Under the pieces are notes generated by a model, which worked only from the letters and a program-made list of their open reading frames with translations, was not told where the DNA came from and made no database searches. Shown here piece after piece: positions 1-8,169 of a stretch of DNA of 46,610 bases (positions are counted from its first letter, which is position 1; each line of letters starts with the position of its first letter). The stretch lies in the NCBI GenBank assembly GCA_002862465.1, contig PKDD01000141.1:1-46610 (forward strand), given 5' to 3'. Made by a program: the position numbers and the translations under genes. The DNA comes from Haliea sp. (GTDB taxonomy: Bacteria; Pseudomonadota; Gammaproteobacteria; Pseudomonadales; Halieaceae).

Positions 1-188
1 GGGCGCAATTCGCCGTCACGTCGGTAGAGCTGTCCTTCACGCTCCAACATGCAGGGGTAGCTCTTTAACTCGATGAAGTTCACATCGAATTTATCCGCAT
101 GAGCAGACCGCTTGAGCAGCGAATAACGGCTGACCATCGCGCCTAGCATCTGCTTATGATTTGTGTGAATAAAAACGGTTGGTTTCAA
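1..188 (-). CDS. Glycosyltransferase-like protein, N-terminal part (third paralogue)
   Basis: This gene is cut by the left edge; only about 62 N-terminal codons are visible. The translation starts (TTG as Met) KPTVFIHTNHKQMLGAMV and continues with DKFDVNFIELKSYP, matching position by position the N-termini of the two complete paralogues at 1411-2355 and 6434-7348. TTG at 186-188 is chosen as start because GAGAAG lies seven bases upstream and an in-frame TGA lies just before it; no ATG lies in the conserved first residues. The catalytic DxD region is outside the window, so function rests on the paralogues: a probable cytoplasmic GT-A-fold sugar transferase. Seen: the homology to the paralogues. 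Inferred: the enzymatic role. Confidence 0.75.
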   Translation of the reverse strand, partial: MKPTVFIHTNHKQMLGAMVSRYSLLKRSAHADKFDVNFIELKSYPCMLEREGQLYRRDGELR

Positions 189-323
189 ACTGGTTCTTCT
201 CGCGCACAATGTATGGGATAGTTTAACGCTAGTGCGACCTTCAACAAACGTCTGGCTTTGGCAATTTTTGGAGTGACGCTCTGGAGCGGCCGTTACCGGT
301 AATCAAAGTAACAAGGAACTTGC

Positions 324-1436
324 GTGGACGAGGGTCAATTTACAGTCTGGTGTCTGCTGGGGAAAAAAGCCGGCGATAATGCGCAGGTGCGCGCCTTGGC
401 TGCGGAACTGGGCGTTTATAGTGTAGAAAAGCTTATAACGGCGAGGCCTTGGGAGCTATTGAGTCATCTCGGCACTGCGCCGACGCTTGTGGGTATCGAT
501 CGGCGTCAATCCAGCAATCTGCAAGCTCCTTGGCCGGATATTGTCATCAGCGCTGGGCGCCGTAATGAGGCCGTAGCACGGTGGATTAGGCAGCAATCTG
601 GCGGACTCACTCGTCTTGTACATATTGGTCGTCCTTGGGCGCCCCTCTCCAGTTGGGATCTGATCGTGACAACGCCACAGTACTTCTTGCCACAGCAGGA
701 CAATATCCTGCACAACAGTCTGCCATTGCATAGTGTTTCTCGGGAAGCCTTGAGAAACGCCGAAAAGGAGCTGCGCCCGCAGTTGGCGAATCTTCCGCGG
801 CCCTGGTTGGCAGTACTTGTGGGTGGGGACAGCGGTCGCTTTGTAATGACTGGTGAGAAGGGTAGACGGTTGGGCGCGCTGGCTGCGAATCTTGCTGCCG
901 CCGCTGGCGGCTCCGTATTGTTGACCGACAGTGCGCGCACGCCCCGTGCGGTCGGAGATGCTTTGCAGGCGCAATTGGATGCGCCGAACTTCTGTTACCG
1001 TTGGGGTAGTGGCGGTGACAATCCTTATTATGGATTGTTGGCGCTGGCAGATGCTTTTGTGGTAACGGGCGAGTCCATGTCCATGTTAGGCGAAGCAGCA
1101 GATACGGGCCGACCGCTTTACATCTTTGATGTCGGAGATGGTGCAGTCCCCTGGTGGAAACTACCACACAGTTATCGCTACAAGCCACTGAGTCATCATT
1201 TTGCAATGCGCTTCGGCCCGGCCCGCATGCGGCGCGATATCGGTAACATGCAGAATACGTTGGTGCACGATGGTGGGGCAAAGTGGTTAGATTCTGAGAT
1301 GCTTGATTCTGCTGCAGTTGCGTTGAGAGCGACTACCGCATCTTCTTCTGCCTTCTCGCAGGAGGCCAGATCAGTTGCATACCATGAACTGAAACGGGCA
1401 GCGGATGCGGTCAGGCAGCTTGTGACAGCGCGCTGA
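324..1436 (+). CDS. ELM1-family (DUF1022) protein, GT-B-like
   Basis: 370 residues. The sequence matches the ELM1/DUF1022 family: an N-terminal LLGKKAGDNAQVRALAAEL segment, ISAGRRNEAVARWI near residue 75, HIGRPWAPLSSWDLIVTTPQ near 105, and a C-terminal TGESMSMLGEAADTGRPLYI segment. The plant namesake acts in mitochondrial fission; the bacterial proteins are uncharacterised, look like GT-B-fold proteins and often sit near lipid or envelope genes. GTG at 324 is the start, with AAGGA about six bases upstream. It runs towards the next glycosyltransferase-like gene and their 3' ends overlap by 26 bases. A role in glycan or glycolipid assembly is inferred from neighbours only. Confidence 0.8.
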   Translation: MDEGQFTVWCLLGKKAGDNAQVRALAAELGVYSVEKLITARPWELLSHLGTAPTLVGIDRRQSSNLQAPWPDIVISAGRRNEAVARWIRQQSGGLTRLVHIGRPWAPLSSWDLIVTTPQYFLPQQDNILHNSLPLHSVSREALRNAEKELRPQLANLPRPWLAVLVGGDSGRFVMTGEKGRRLGALAANLAAAAGGSVLLTDSARTPRAVGDALQAQLDAPNFCYRWGSGGDNPYYGLLALADAFVVTGESMSMLGEAADTGRPLYIFDVGDGAVPWWKLPHSYRYKPLSHHFAMRFGPARMRRDIGNMQNTLVHDGGAKWLDSEMLDSAAVALRATTASSSAFSQEARSVAYHELKRAADAVRQLVTAR

Positions 1437-2355
1437 GGGGGTGCAGCGGCGCTGAGGGTAAATCGGGTGTATTGGTGAGGATTTCAAAGGCGTCATGGCG
1501 CACATGGTTCTGTGCCATTTCACTGCGCAGGAAGTCCTCGCTAATCTTGCCTTCTTGCATGCATTCTTTAAGTAGGCCGAAGAAGAAGGCTTCCTGATTG
1601 CGGTCAGGGTGTTGTTTATAGTTGCCCAAGAAAGCGTACTCGCCAAAGAGTTTGCGGCGCGCGCGCATGATCCAGGCTGCGGGAGGAAACAAGCGAAAGC
1701 GCTCCGCTGGGCGCCAGTCGGTAGGTAGACCCGTCTTCCATGGTTGAGTTTTACGGCGCGTGGTGTGCAGTAATTTAGTCTCCAGAGAGAACTTGTCGAA
1801 ATCATTCCACTGGGTCTCGAAAAAACCGATTGTGGTTTGATCCTCTTCCTTCAGACATATCCAAGGTTGGTAGTCTTGGGTGAAATCGAACATGGCTTCA
1901 AAGCTTTTGTGGGCATCCCAATGGCGGAGCTTGCTGCAATCAAGCAACATAACACTACTTGCCATGCATTTGTCGATAAGGCCCTTGGGGCCAGAGCGCA
2001 TGCGGCACATGATGGCATTATCTTCCATATTCCGGCTAAGTAGCGCCCAAATATCTGCAGTGGCGAAGATGTCGGGGTCTATGACTACAGCGCGGCCTTC
2101 GTAATTCATAAGCTGTGGCGGCATGAACCGTGTTGGCGTGAACGACTGTAAATCGTCGTTCAGCCATGTGCGCTTGACGCCGTCACGAAGGTACTCCTGA
2201 CCTTCTCTCGCAGCGAAAAAAGGGTAATCCCGGCTGTCCATAATCTGCACATCAAACTTATCATTGTTGAGCGAATAACGCCGCAGGGCGTGCTCGGCAA
2301 CGATGGCACCGGTAATCTGCTTTTGGTTCGTTTGAATGAATACAGAGGCTTTCAT
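1411..2355 (-). CDS. GT-A-like glycosyltransferase-like protein
   Basis: 314 residues, complete. The N-terminus VFIQTNQKQITGAIVAEHA, a DPD triplet at residues 93-95 (a DxD-type nucleotide-sugar/metal site) and the block LLHTTRRKTQPWKTGLP around 195-211 suggest a family 8-like GT-A transferase. It is very similar throughout to the protein at 6434-7348 and to the partial gene at 1-188, so the locus holds three paralogues. No signal peptide or membrane segment is seen, so it should be cytoplasmic. It is the last gene of a leftward run starting at 5236, with a 129-base gap before it; no good ribosome-binding site precedes the ATG. The sugar donor and acceptor cannot be read from the sequence. Confidence 0.7.
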   Translation of the reverse strand: MKASVFIQTNQKQITGAIVAEHALRRYSLNNDKFDVQIMDSRDYPFFAAREGQEYLRDGVKRTWLNDDLQSFTPTRFMPPQLMNYEGRAVVIDPDIFATADIWALLSRNMEDNAIMCRMRSGPKGLIDKCMASSVMLLDCSKLRHWDAHKSFEAMFDFTQDYQPWICLKEEDQTTIGFFETQWNDFDKFSLETKLLHTTRRKTQPWKTGLPTDWRPAERFRLFPPAAWIMRARRKLFGEYAFLGNYKQHPDRNQEAFFFGLLKECMQEGKISEDFLRSEMAQNHVRHDAFEILTNTPDLPSAPLHPLSALSQAA

Positions 2356-2484
2356 GGGGTTGTCAAGGCTGTCGAGAGTTGTCTTAATGGGTCTAAAACT
2401 ATAAAGGAATACGCCTAAATTTGCTATTTCGGGGGGCTGTTTTGAACGTGAATAGTTCGCGCTATGCTGGATGTCAATCCACCA

Positions 2485-3438
2485 TTATTTAAAAATACCA
2501 CGGCGGTAAAGGCGCCAAAAAAATCCCCATAGGTGAATTAGCGGCGCACGCCTGACCGACTCGGGGATGGAGATTTCCTCCCCAGAGTGACGCTCGAGTT
2601 TCCAGGCTATGTAATCTAGTCCGCCGTCGAAAGTAAATAGTGCCTTGAGCAGCCGGGCAATAGATAGAAGCTTACCTTGGACCCGTCGAAGCGCCCATGC
2701 TAAGTTCGTGAAGAAGCGCCTGATGTAGCCAATGTGGATGCGGTAATGGAGTTCCTCTCCTTGCATGTATAAGGAGAAAGAGGGTCCCAGATCGCCTGCA
2801 TGATGCCGCGTCAGTGAGGCATAGAAATCTCGGGAAGTGTTTGCCAATTCCTGCGCTCGCCCACTGCGCTCTGTTCGTAGTTCTGTCGCATAGCTTAGGC
2901 TTAGCGCTTGCTCCCACAGAGTCAGAAGGTTGCCCTGAGCGGGCAGAGCGGGCAGCGCCTTTCGCAGTAGGGTATGCGCTGCCTGCGTGAGAGCTTTTTC
3001 TACATGCTCCTGCACTACGGTGTCTCGCGCGGACAAGATGTGAGTGGGTTGCGCGAAGCGGCCCCATATATAGGATTCAAACCAAGCTGAAGAGCATCCC
3101 CGCTGGAAATCACGCAAGGAAATGACGGTGACCTTGCTACGCAGGGTCCTATTTTTATTCCGAGTATCTAGCGCCTCCTGCTCGGCATAAAAGACATTGG
3201 GCGGTAGTAGCCAGTTGGCCGCCGCTAGCAGAGGACCCCGATAGGCTGTTTGATAGTCATCGCAGATCAGATACAGATCCAGCAGTCCGTTATAGATATC
3301 GCCGCTGCGCAGGCAGGAGCCATACAATAATGTACAGCAGATGGCGCCGTGATGACGGGCATTAAGCTGCACCAATAATGCCGCCAGCGTTGGATCTGAT
3401 GCTGCGTCGGGGCCAGCTACCTTTGGATAGTTACTCAC
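2485..3438 (-). CDS. TAM41/Mmp37-like nucleotidyltransferase (candidate CDP-diacylglycerol synthase)
   Basis: 317 residues. The layout follows mitochondrial TAM41, which makes CDP-diacylglycerol from phosphatidate and CTP. It has LLYGS at residues 37-41 (the polymerase-beta-type G-S motif), LLDLYLICDD at 52-61 (TAM41 has LDFVFVVDD here), VFYAE near 82, VTVISLRDF near 103, W119 with YIWGRFAQPTHIL at 123-135 (TAM41: LYIAGRLQKPVKI), and LSYATELR near 181 (TAM41: LSYSGDFR). The GTG start overlaps the TGA of the upstream diacylglycerol kinase gene by four bases, implying translational coupling and linking it to the enzyme that makes phosphatidate. Comparison with TAM41 is from memory. A plain nucleotidyltransferase with another substrate is the alternative. 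Confidence 0.65.
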   Translation of the reverse strand: MSNYPKVAGPDAASDPTLAALLVQLNARHHGAICCTLLYGSCLRSGDIYNGLLDLYLICDDYQTAYRGPLLAAANWLLPPNVFYAEQEALDTRNKNRTLRSKVTVISLRDFQRGCSSAWFESYIWGRFAQPTHILSARDTVVQEHVEKALTQAAHTLLRKALPALPAQGNLLTLWEQALSLSYATELRTERSGRAQELANTSRDFYASLTRHHAGDLGPSFSLYMQGEELHYRIHIGYIRRFFTNLAWALRRVQGKLLSIARLLKALFTFDGGLDYIAWKLERHSGEEISIPESVRRAPLIHLWGFFWRLYRRGIFK

Positions 3439-4400
3439 AGGCGTAAAAATGCCAAAGGTTCGCTAGCGCTGATAGTGGCGGCTTGAGCAACCTTCAGGAG
3501 TTCTCCATCCAGATTGATTTTACCCGCCATTTTAAGCGTTACACTGTTGGTATTGTGGCTGTGGTAGCCCGAAGCCGGCACCGCGTTGCGACTGTGGCGA
3601 CCGCGCACAATAGATAAGAAAGTGCGGGCAAAGCGAGTACAGCCTTGCTCCATGAGTGTCAGTCGAATGGAGCCAGGTTCTGTGCTCCAGAAAGGGCGCA
3701 TACCGAAGGCCAGACGCTGCAGGGTGCTCACGGCGAGAATTAGGGTGCTGTATTGGGTGGGATTACTGCTCCCGAGAGATAGTGTGATGTTGACCTGCTG
3801 GTTGAAGTCTGGGTCATTACGCACGACCCCCCACACAGTTCGCAGTGTGCCTAGGGCGAGGCTAAAATCATCGCGCAGGCCCCGTGAATGAATTTCCTTG
3901 TGGGCGTATTCCGTGCCGTGAATGACTGCCCCACTGCCGAGAAACATTCCATAGCGTTCTGGTTGGCCGCCGTCTATGACTACCCGTAAGATTGCACGTT
4001 GGGCGATTTTATTAGTAGTGTTGCGGTTGCCCTTACTCCACCGGCAGAAGTCGGCTACCGCCTTATTGAGCGAGCCCCGCAGGCCTATGTCGCCCGCACT
4101 CATGTTTGCGGTGCCACCCGGCAGCAGAGCGATGAGAGGCATTGTTCCAAAGGCTTTCGATTCTAAAAGGGCACCAAGAATGGCAGCCACTGTCCCGTCG
4201 CCGCCATTGATTGCCAGTACTTGAATATTCAACTCGGCAAGCTCTTGCAGTACCAGCGGGATATCAGCGGTACAGTGGGTGATACGGTGGTGAATGTTTG
4301 GATAGCGTTCAATGCGCGAGCGGATACCCTCGAATTGATCACGATTATGGCCGCTGTTGGGGTTGCTTATCAGGCCTATTGGGCCTGCCATCGGACTCAC
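3435..4400 (-). CDS. Diacylglycerol kinase family (DAGK catalytic domain) protein
   Basis: 321 residues. The DAGK/sphingosine-kinase/YegS fold is marked by ISNPNSG at residues 11-17, the ATP-binding INGGDGT at 64-70 and LLPGGTANM at 92-100, with a C-terminal lipid-binding half ending in INLDGELL. These enzymes phosphorylate diacylglycerol or a related lipid with ATP at the inner membrane face, giving phosphatidate. The GTG start overlaps the TGA of the upstream DUF3108-like gene by four bases; its own TGA overlaps the next GTG in the same way. ATG at 4389-4391 is a possible internal start. The substrate is not certain: family members also act on other lipids. Confidence 0.85.
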   Translation of the reverse strand: MSPMAGPIGLISNPNSGHNRDQFEGIRSRIERYPNIHHRITHCTADIPLVLQELAELNIQVLAINGGDGTVAAILGALLESKAFGTMPLIALLPGGTANMSAGDIGLRGSLNKAVADFCRWSKGNRNTTNKIAQRAILRVVIDGGQPERYGMFLGSGAVIHGTEYAHKEIHSRGLRDDFSLALGTLRTVWGVVRNDPDFNQQVNITLSLGSSNPTQYSTLILAVSTLQRLAFGMRPFWSTEPGSIRLTLMEQGCTRFARTFLSIVRGRHSRNAVPASGYHSHNTNSVTLKMAGKINLDGELLKVAQAATISASEPLAFLRL

Positions 4401-5236
4401 AATTTGGATTCCCTCATCGTCACGGATTTCAGATTGATTTCGGTGGCGCCAATGCGTGGCGCCCGACCACGTATTTGCAGTGGTAAGCCAGTAGCGCGGT
4501 CGAAGAATAAAATAATCTCTCCATCAAGTCCAAGTAGCCTGAAGTCATCTTTTTTCTCTAATATCGTGTCTGGTTCAGCGTGTATGGCCACTGCCAATGT
4601 TTCGCGCATGCCAGAGACGCGATCTGCCCCCGTAATGTTATAGTTAACCGAGATCGGGATGCCACTGCCACTAGTAAGATGTACTCGATAGAAGTTCAAA
4701 TCGGTGTGAACCAGCACGTCCATAGATTCGCCCGGTCCTTTTGCTTGTAGCTGTTGTGCTAGAAGCAGCAGCATGTAGGGCGTTGTCACCACGATTTCGC
4801 TCTTTGAAGAAGGATAAGCAAGCTCTGTCCGCGATGTAGCTGGCCAATCCTGCTGCGGAGTATCGTCATTGGTCAGTGGCTCGCGACGTTCACGAACCAG
4901 AAAGTCAGCTTCATACTCGTAAGATTTTACCCGTTGTTGTTTGCCTTGGCTCAGGCGCGATCGATTGAGAGCCCTGCCCGTAGCAGGCTCAAAATTCACT
5001 TTCACTTGCTCTGAATTATTCACCACAGAGCTCTTAACGTCTAACTCCCAGACCCCTGGATCATCGGTAGCGGCAAGCACTTCGATGCGGGACCGCGCAG
5101 TGGCCCAAAATGCTTTTTGCTCAAACTCCACTGCACGCCACTCAGGCAACTGCGGGGCTTCGATGCCAGAGGCCTGAGTAACGCTTGCTAGTGCCGCGAC
5201 CGCGTTGATGAGGAGAATTCTTGCTAGCTTAGTCAT
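4397..5236 (-). CDS. Secreted DUF3108-like protein
   Basis: 279 residues. The N-terminus MTKLARILLINAVAALASV, followed by a likely cleavage after TQASG, is a Sec signal peptide, so the protein is periplasmic or outer-membrane associated. The body is predicted mostly beta, with RATGLPLQIRGRAPRIG near the C-terminus resembling the end of DUF3108 proteins, which have no established biochemical function. It is the first gene of the leftward chain and is coupled to the diacylglycerol kinase by a GTGA overlap. It has no catalytic motif I recognise; a binding or transport role for the locus product is only a guess. The family assignment itself is moderate. Confidence 0.6.
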   Translation of the reverse strand: MTKLARILLINAVAALASVTQASGIEAPQLPEWRAVEFEQKAFWATARSRIEVLAATDDPGVWELDVKSSVVNNSEQVKVNFEPATGRALNRSRLSQGKQQRVKSYEYEADFLVRERREPLTNDDTPQQDWPATSRTELAYPSSKSEIVVTTPYMLLLLAQQLQAKGPGESMDVLVHTDLNFYRVHLTSGSGIPISVNYNITGADRVSGMRETLAVAIHAEPDTILEKKDDFRLLGLDGEIILFFDRATGLPLQIRGRAPRIGATEINLKSVTMRESKL

Positions 5237-5444
5237 ATTGAATAACCATCGTAATGGGAAAAAGTTGCCTTAGGTCGGACCCGCGCGGGGATAGTTCATT
5301 CCCATAGCAGCTGATGCGAGGCTTGCTCAAGACGCTCATTTAACGCGGCGAGAGCTTTAGCTCAAGGTCATATGTTTATCTAATACCCAGTAAAATCAAC
5401 TGGTTGTGACGACGTAAGAAAGCCGTTAAAAATACCACACATCC

Positions 5445-5471
5445 TTGAGAATGGCATGATCATCCTATAAC
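5445..5471 (+). promoter_or_regulatory. Possible sigma-70 promoter for the sulfotransferase operon
   Basis: TTGAGA at 5445-5450 and TATAAC at 5466-5471 each match five of six consensus bases, but the spacer is 15 bases, shorter than the ideal 17. It would start transcription near 5478, about 33 bases before the ATG at 5511. The rest of the divergent gap (5237-5510) shows nothing else I can name. Confidence 0.4.
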
Positions 5472-5510
5472 CTTCGCATCGCAATCTGTCCGCGATCAGG
5501 GGGTATTGAC

Positions 5511-6434
5511 ATGCATATGATTATCAAACGACTGATCAAATGGTTGGTACGGGCGATTTCGGTATTTTTACCAGAGGCTGAAGCGCATCAGCTGCAGCGC
5601 TGGCGTCGAGGCCGAGAGGAATTCTGGAAATACAGCAACTGCCAGTACATCTTTGCTTCTTATGGCAAGAGCGGCAGAACGTGGGTGCGGGTTATGATCT
5701 CGCGTTACTATCAGTTGGTCTACAAGTTGCCCGACAACATTCTAATGGGGTTTGATAATTTCACTCGGCTCGACGGGGATATCCCTAAAATCTTTTTTAC
5801 TCATGATAACTATCTGCGGGGCTACACGGGTAATATCGACTCGAAGAAAGATTTTTATAGCAAGAAGACAGTACTGCTGGTGCGTAACCCTATCGATGTC
5901 GCTGTGTCCCAGTTTTTTCAATGGAAATATCGCATGCGGCCTGAAAAGAAGGCTATGAATCACTATCCCGCTCATGAAGCAGATATTTCGGTCTACGATT
6001 TTGTCAAGGACGAAAATCAGGGGCTCTCGCACATAATTGAATTTCTCAATAACTGGGCTACTGAGTTGCCGAAAATTCAGAATTTGCTTGTGGTGCGGTA
6101 CGAGGACCTGCGCTCACATCCTGAGCAGGAAATGGCCAAAATAGTGGCATTTCTGGGGCTTGAGGTTAATACAGCCTATCTTCGAGATACGGCAGAGTTC
6201 GCTTCCGTCGAGAATCTGCGTAAGAAAGAACAGGACAATTATTTCTGGCGTAGTGGCAGTCGCGTGCAGGCTAAAGACGTCAATGACCCTAATACGTTCA
6301 AGGTACGAAAAGCCAAGGTCGGCGGTTACCGCGATTATTTTGACGACGATCAAGTGGAAGAATTGGACGCCATGGTAGATGCGTTCCTCTTGCCCGCGTT
6401 CGGTTATACCAGCACAGAAATAACGGAGGTTTAG
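5511..6434 (+). CDS. PAPS-dependent sulfotransferase
   Basis: 307 residues. The two PAPS-binding signatures of the sulfotransferase family are present: the 5'-phosphosulfate loop YGKSGRTWVR at residues 51-60 and the 3'-phosphate site RNPIDVAVSQ at 125-134; VVRYEDLRSHPEQ follows near 200, as in Sulfotransfer_1 domains. The enzyme should move sulfate from PAPS to a hydroxyl or amine of a small molecule, lipid or glycan. The N-terminus (LIKWLVRAISVFL) is hydrophobic and basic and may touch the membrane. AGGGGG lies about eight bases before the ATG. Its TAG shares one base with the GTG of the following glycosyltransferase, so it opens a three-gene operon. The acceptor is unknown. Confidence 0.88.
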   Translation: MHMIIKRLIKWLVRAISVFLPEAEAHQLQRWRRGREEFWKYSNCQYIFASYGKSGRTWVRVMISRYYQLVYKLPDNILMGFDNFTRLDGDIPKIFFTHDNYLRGYTGNIDSKKDFYSKKTVLLVRNPIDVAVSQFFQWKYRMRPEKKAMNHYPAHEADISVYDFVKDENQGLSHIIEFLNNWATELPKIQNLLVVRYEDLRSHPEQEMAKIVAFLGLEVNTAYLRDTAEFASVENLRKKEQDNYFWRSGSRVQAKDVNDPNTFKVRKAKVGGYRDYFDDDQVEELDAMVDAFLLPAFGYTSTEITEV

Positions 6435-7348
6435 TGGCAGATAAATGCGTCTTTATTCACACCAATGAGCGGCAATGGCTGGGTGCTCTGGTTGCGGAAT
6501 ATTCTTTTCGGCGCAATTCAGCTAATGCCGACAAGTTTGACGTTAAATTTATTCATACTCAAGATTACCCCTATCTCAGCGCCAAGGAAGGTCAGACCTT
6601 TTTGCGCGGCGGTACTGAGCGCGTTTGGTATATGAACGATTTGCAATCCTTCACGCCACTTCGATTTCTACCGCCAAAGTTAATGAACTGGCAGGGGCGT
6701 GCGGTGCTGACCGATCCAGACATTTTCGCAGCGGGTGATATTTACGAGCTCTTACAGAGGGACATGAAGGGTGCCGCCGTTATGGGTCGCCGTCGATCAG
6801 GAAGCCAGCGGAAAGCTTCTGAAGTTGCCACTAGTGTGATGTTGATGGACTGTGCGCGTCTGCAGCATTGGGATGCCGAATTGCAGTTTGAGCAGATGTT
6901 CCGCGCTGAAATAGACTATAAAAAGTGGATGGTGCTTGCTTACGATGACCCCGCTAATATTGGCTATCTCGAGGACTGTTGGAACGACTTTGATCATCTC
7001 GATGCCAATACGCGCTTATTGCACAATACAAAGCGCAAAACTCAGCCATGGAAAACAGGTTTGCCGGTAGATTACACGCCGGCTGAAAAATTCAAGGGTA
7101 ACCCGCTGCTCGCTGCTGCCAACAATTTTCGGATAAAGATGTTTGGTCAATATGGTCTGCTCGGTCATTACAAAAAACACCCGGACCTTCGGCAAGAGCA
7201 ATTTTTTTTCGGGCTGCTGAAAGAGTGCCTGAATTCAGGGCATATCAGCGAGGATCTTGTGCGAGCCGAAATCAGCAGAAACCATGTGCGCCATGACGCT
7301 TTTGAAGTGTTAGACCGCACCCCTAATTTAGAGGGGAAAGCGGCGTGA
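6434..7348 (+). CDS. GT-A-like glycosyltransferase-like protein (second complete paralogue)
   Basis: 304 residues. Close paralogue of the protein at 1411-2355: CVFIHTNERQWLGALVAEYS at the N-terminus, the DxD-type DPD at residues 94-96, the nearly identical block LLHNTKRKTQPWKTGLPVDY near 196, and the end FFFGLLKECLNSGHISEDL. No signal peptide or membrane helix. The GTG start at 6434 has ACGGAGG upstream and overlaps the sulfotransferase stop by one base. Its own TGA overlaps the next gene's GTG (GTGA). The tight pairing suggests that the sulfotransferase, this transferase and the oxygenase act on one product. The sugar donor is unknown. Confidence 0.72.
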   Translation: MADKCVFIHTNERQWLGALVAEYSFRRNSANADKFDVKFIHTQDYPYLSAKEGQTFLRGGTERVWYMNDLQSFTPLRFLPPKLMNWQGRAVLTDPDIFAAGDIYELLQRDMKGAAVMGRRRSGSQRKASEVATSVMLMDCARLQHWDAELQFEQMFRAEIDYKKWMVLAYDDPANIGYLEDCWNDFDHLDANTRLLHNTKRKTQPWKTGLPVDYTPAEKFKGNPLLAAANNFRIKMFGQYGLLGHYKKHPDLRQEQFFFGLLKECLNSGHISEDLVRAEISRNHVRHDAFEVLDRTPNLEGKAA

Positions 7349-8061
7349 ACTACATCAATATTGAGAAGCTACGTAATCTAAGCCGCCACGAATTCTTGGC
7401 TGTTAATCCCTATCCATATTTCAACACTGAAGGGGTGTTGACAGGTTCAGGCTTCCAAGATTTGTTGGCAAATATGCCGCCGCAGAAGATGTTCGAACAG
7501 AAGTTTGGTTATGAACGTCGGGCCGGGCAGGCTCCGCATGATCGGTATTCGTTGGAATATACGGCGGATATGCCAGTGCCTAAACCTTGGAAGGAATTTA
7601 TCACTGAGCTATGCTCAGATGCTTACCGCAAGGAAATCGAACGCTTGCTCGGCGCCAACAAGGCAGAGTTTCGTTTTCATTGGCACTATACGCCGAGCGG
7701 TGCAGACGTCTCACCGCATTGCGATGCAAAACGTGAATATGGTTCGCATCTTTTTTATTTTAATTCGACTGAAGATTGGGACCCGGCATGGGGCGGGTCA
7801 ACGCTGGTATTGGATGACGGCGGCCGGCTGGATTATAACTCGGCCCCCGACATCAAAGAATTCGATAACGTTATTGAGTGCGACTGCCTAGGAAACTACA
7901 GTTCTCTTATAATGCGTGCGGATCACGCTTGGCATGCGGTGAAGCCGATTGAATGTCCCGAGGATCGCTTGCGCCGAGTTTTCATTATCGTGGTCAACCC
8001 GAACTCTCTGTTTTGGAAGTTGCGTGATCGGCTCATAGGCAAAAAAATCCAGCGCTTTTGA
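7345..8061 (+). CDS. 2-oxoglutarate/Fe(II)-dependent oxygenase-like protein
   Basis: 238 residues. The double-stranded beta-helix iron site is visible: H125-x-D127 (SPHCDAKREY), the distal H197 in RADHAWHAVKP and a following arginine (RLRRVF near 208-211) to hold 2-oxoglutarate. WGGSTLVLDDGG near 149 is typical of prolyl-hydroxylase-like 2OG oxygenases. Such enzymes hydroxylate or desaturate a substrate using O2 and 2-oxoglutarate in the cytoplasm. Translation is coupled to the glycosyltransferase by the GTGA overlap at 7345-7348, with GAGGGG upstream. It is the last gene of the operon. The substrate is probably an intermediate of the same pathway, which is inferred. Confidence 0.78.
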   Translation: MNYINIEKLRNLSRHEFLAVNPYPYFNTEGVLTGSGFQDLLANMPPQKMFEQKFGYERRAGQAPHDRYSLEYTADMPVPKPWKEFITELCSDAYRKEIERLLGANKAEFRFHWHYTPSGADVSPHCDAKREYGSHLFYFNSTEDWDPAWGGSTLVLDDGGRLDYNSAPDIKEFDNVIECDCLGNYSSLIMRADHAWHAVKPIECPEDRLRRVFIIVVNPNSLFWKLRDRLIGKKIQRF

Positions 8062-8169
8062 GGCGTATGTTAGCCACCGATTAAACACACTAAACTGCGG
8101 GCGGGTGCTGCAGTCCATTAACTGATAAACTGCATCATCAAAAGCAACCACTGGCGAGTCAATTCGGCC

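Noticed and set aside
456-1281. Long leftward frames inside the ELM1-family gene
   Set aside because: They are antisense to a recognised gene and their translations show no family features.
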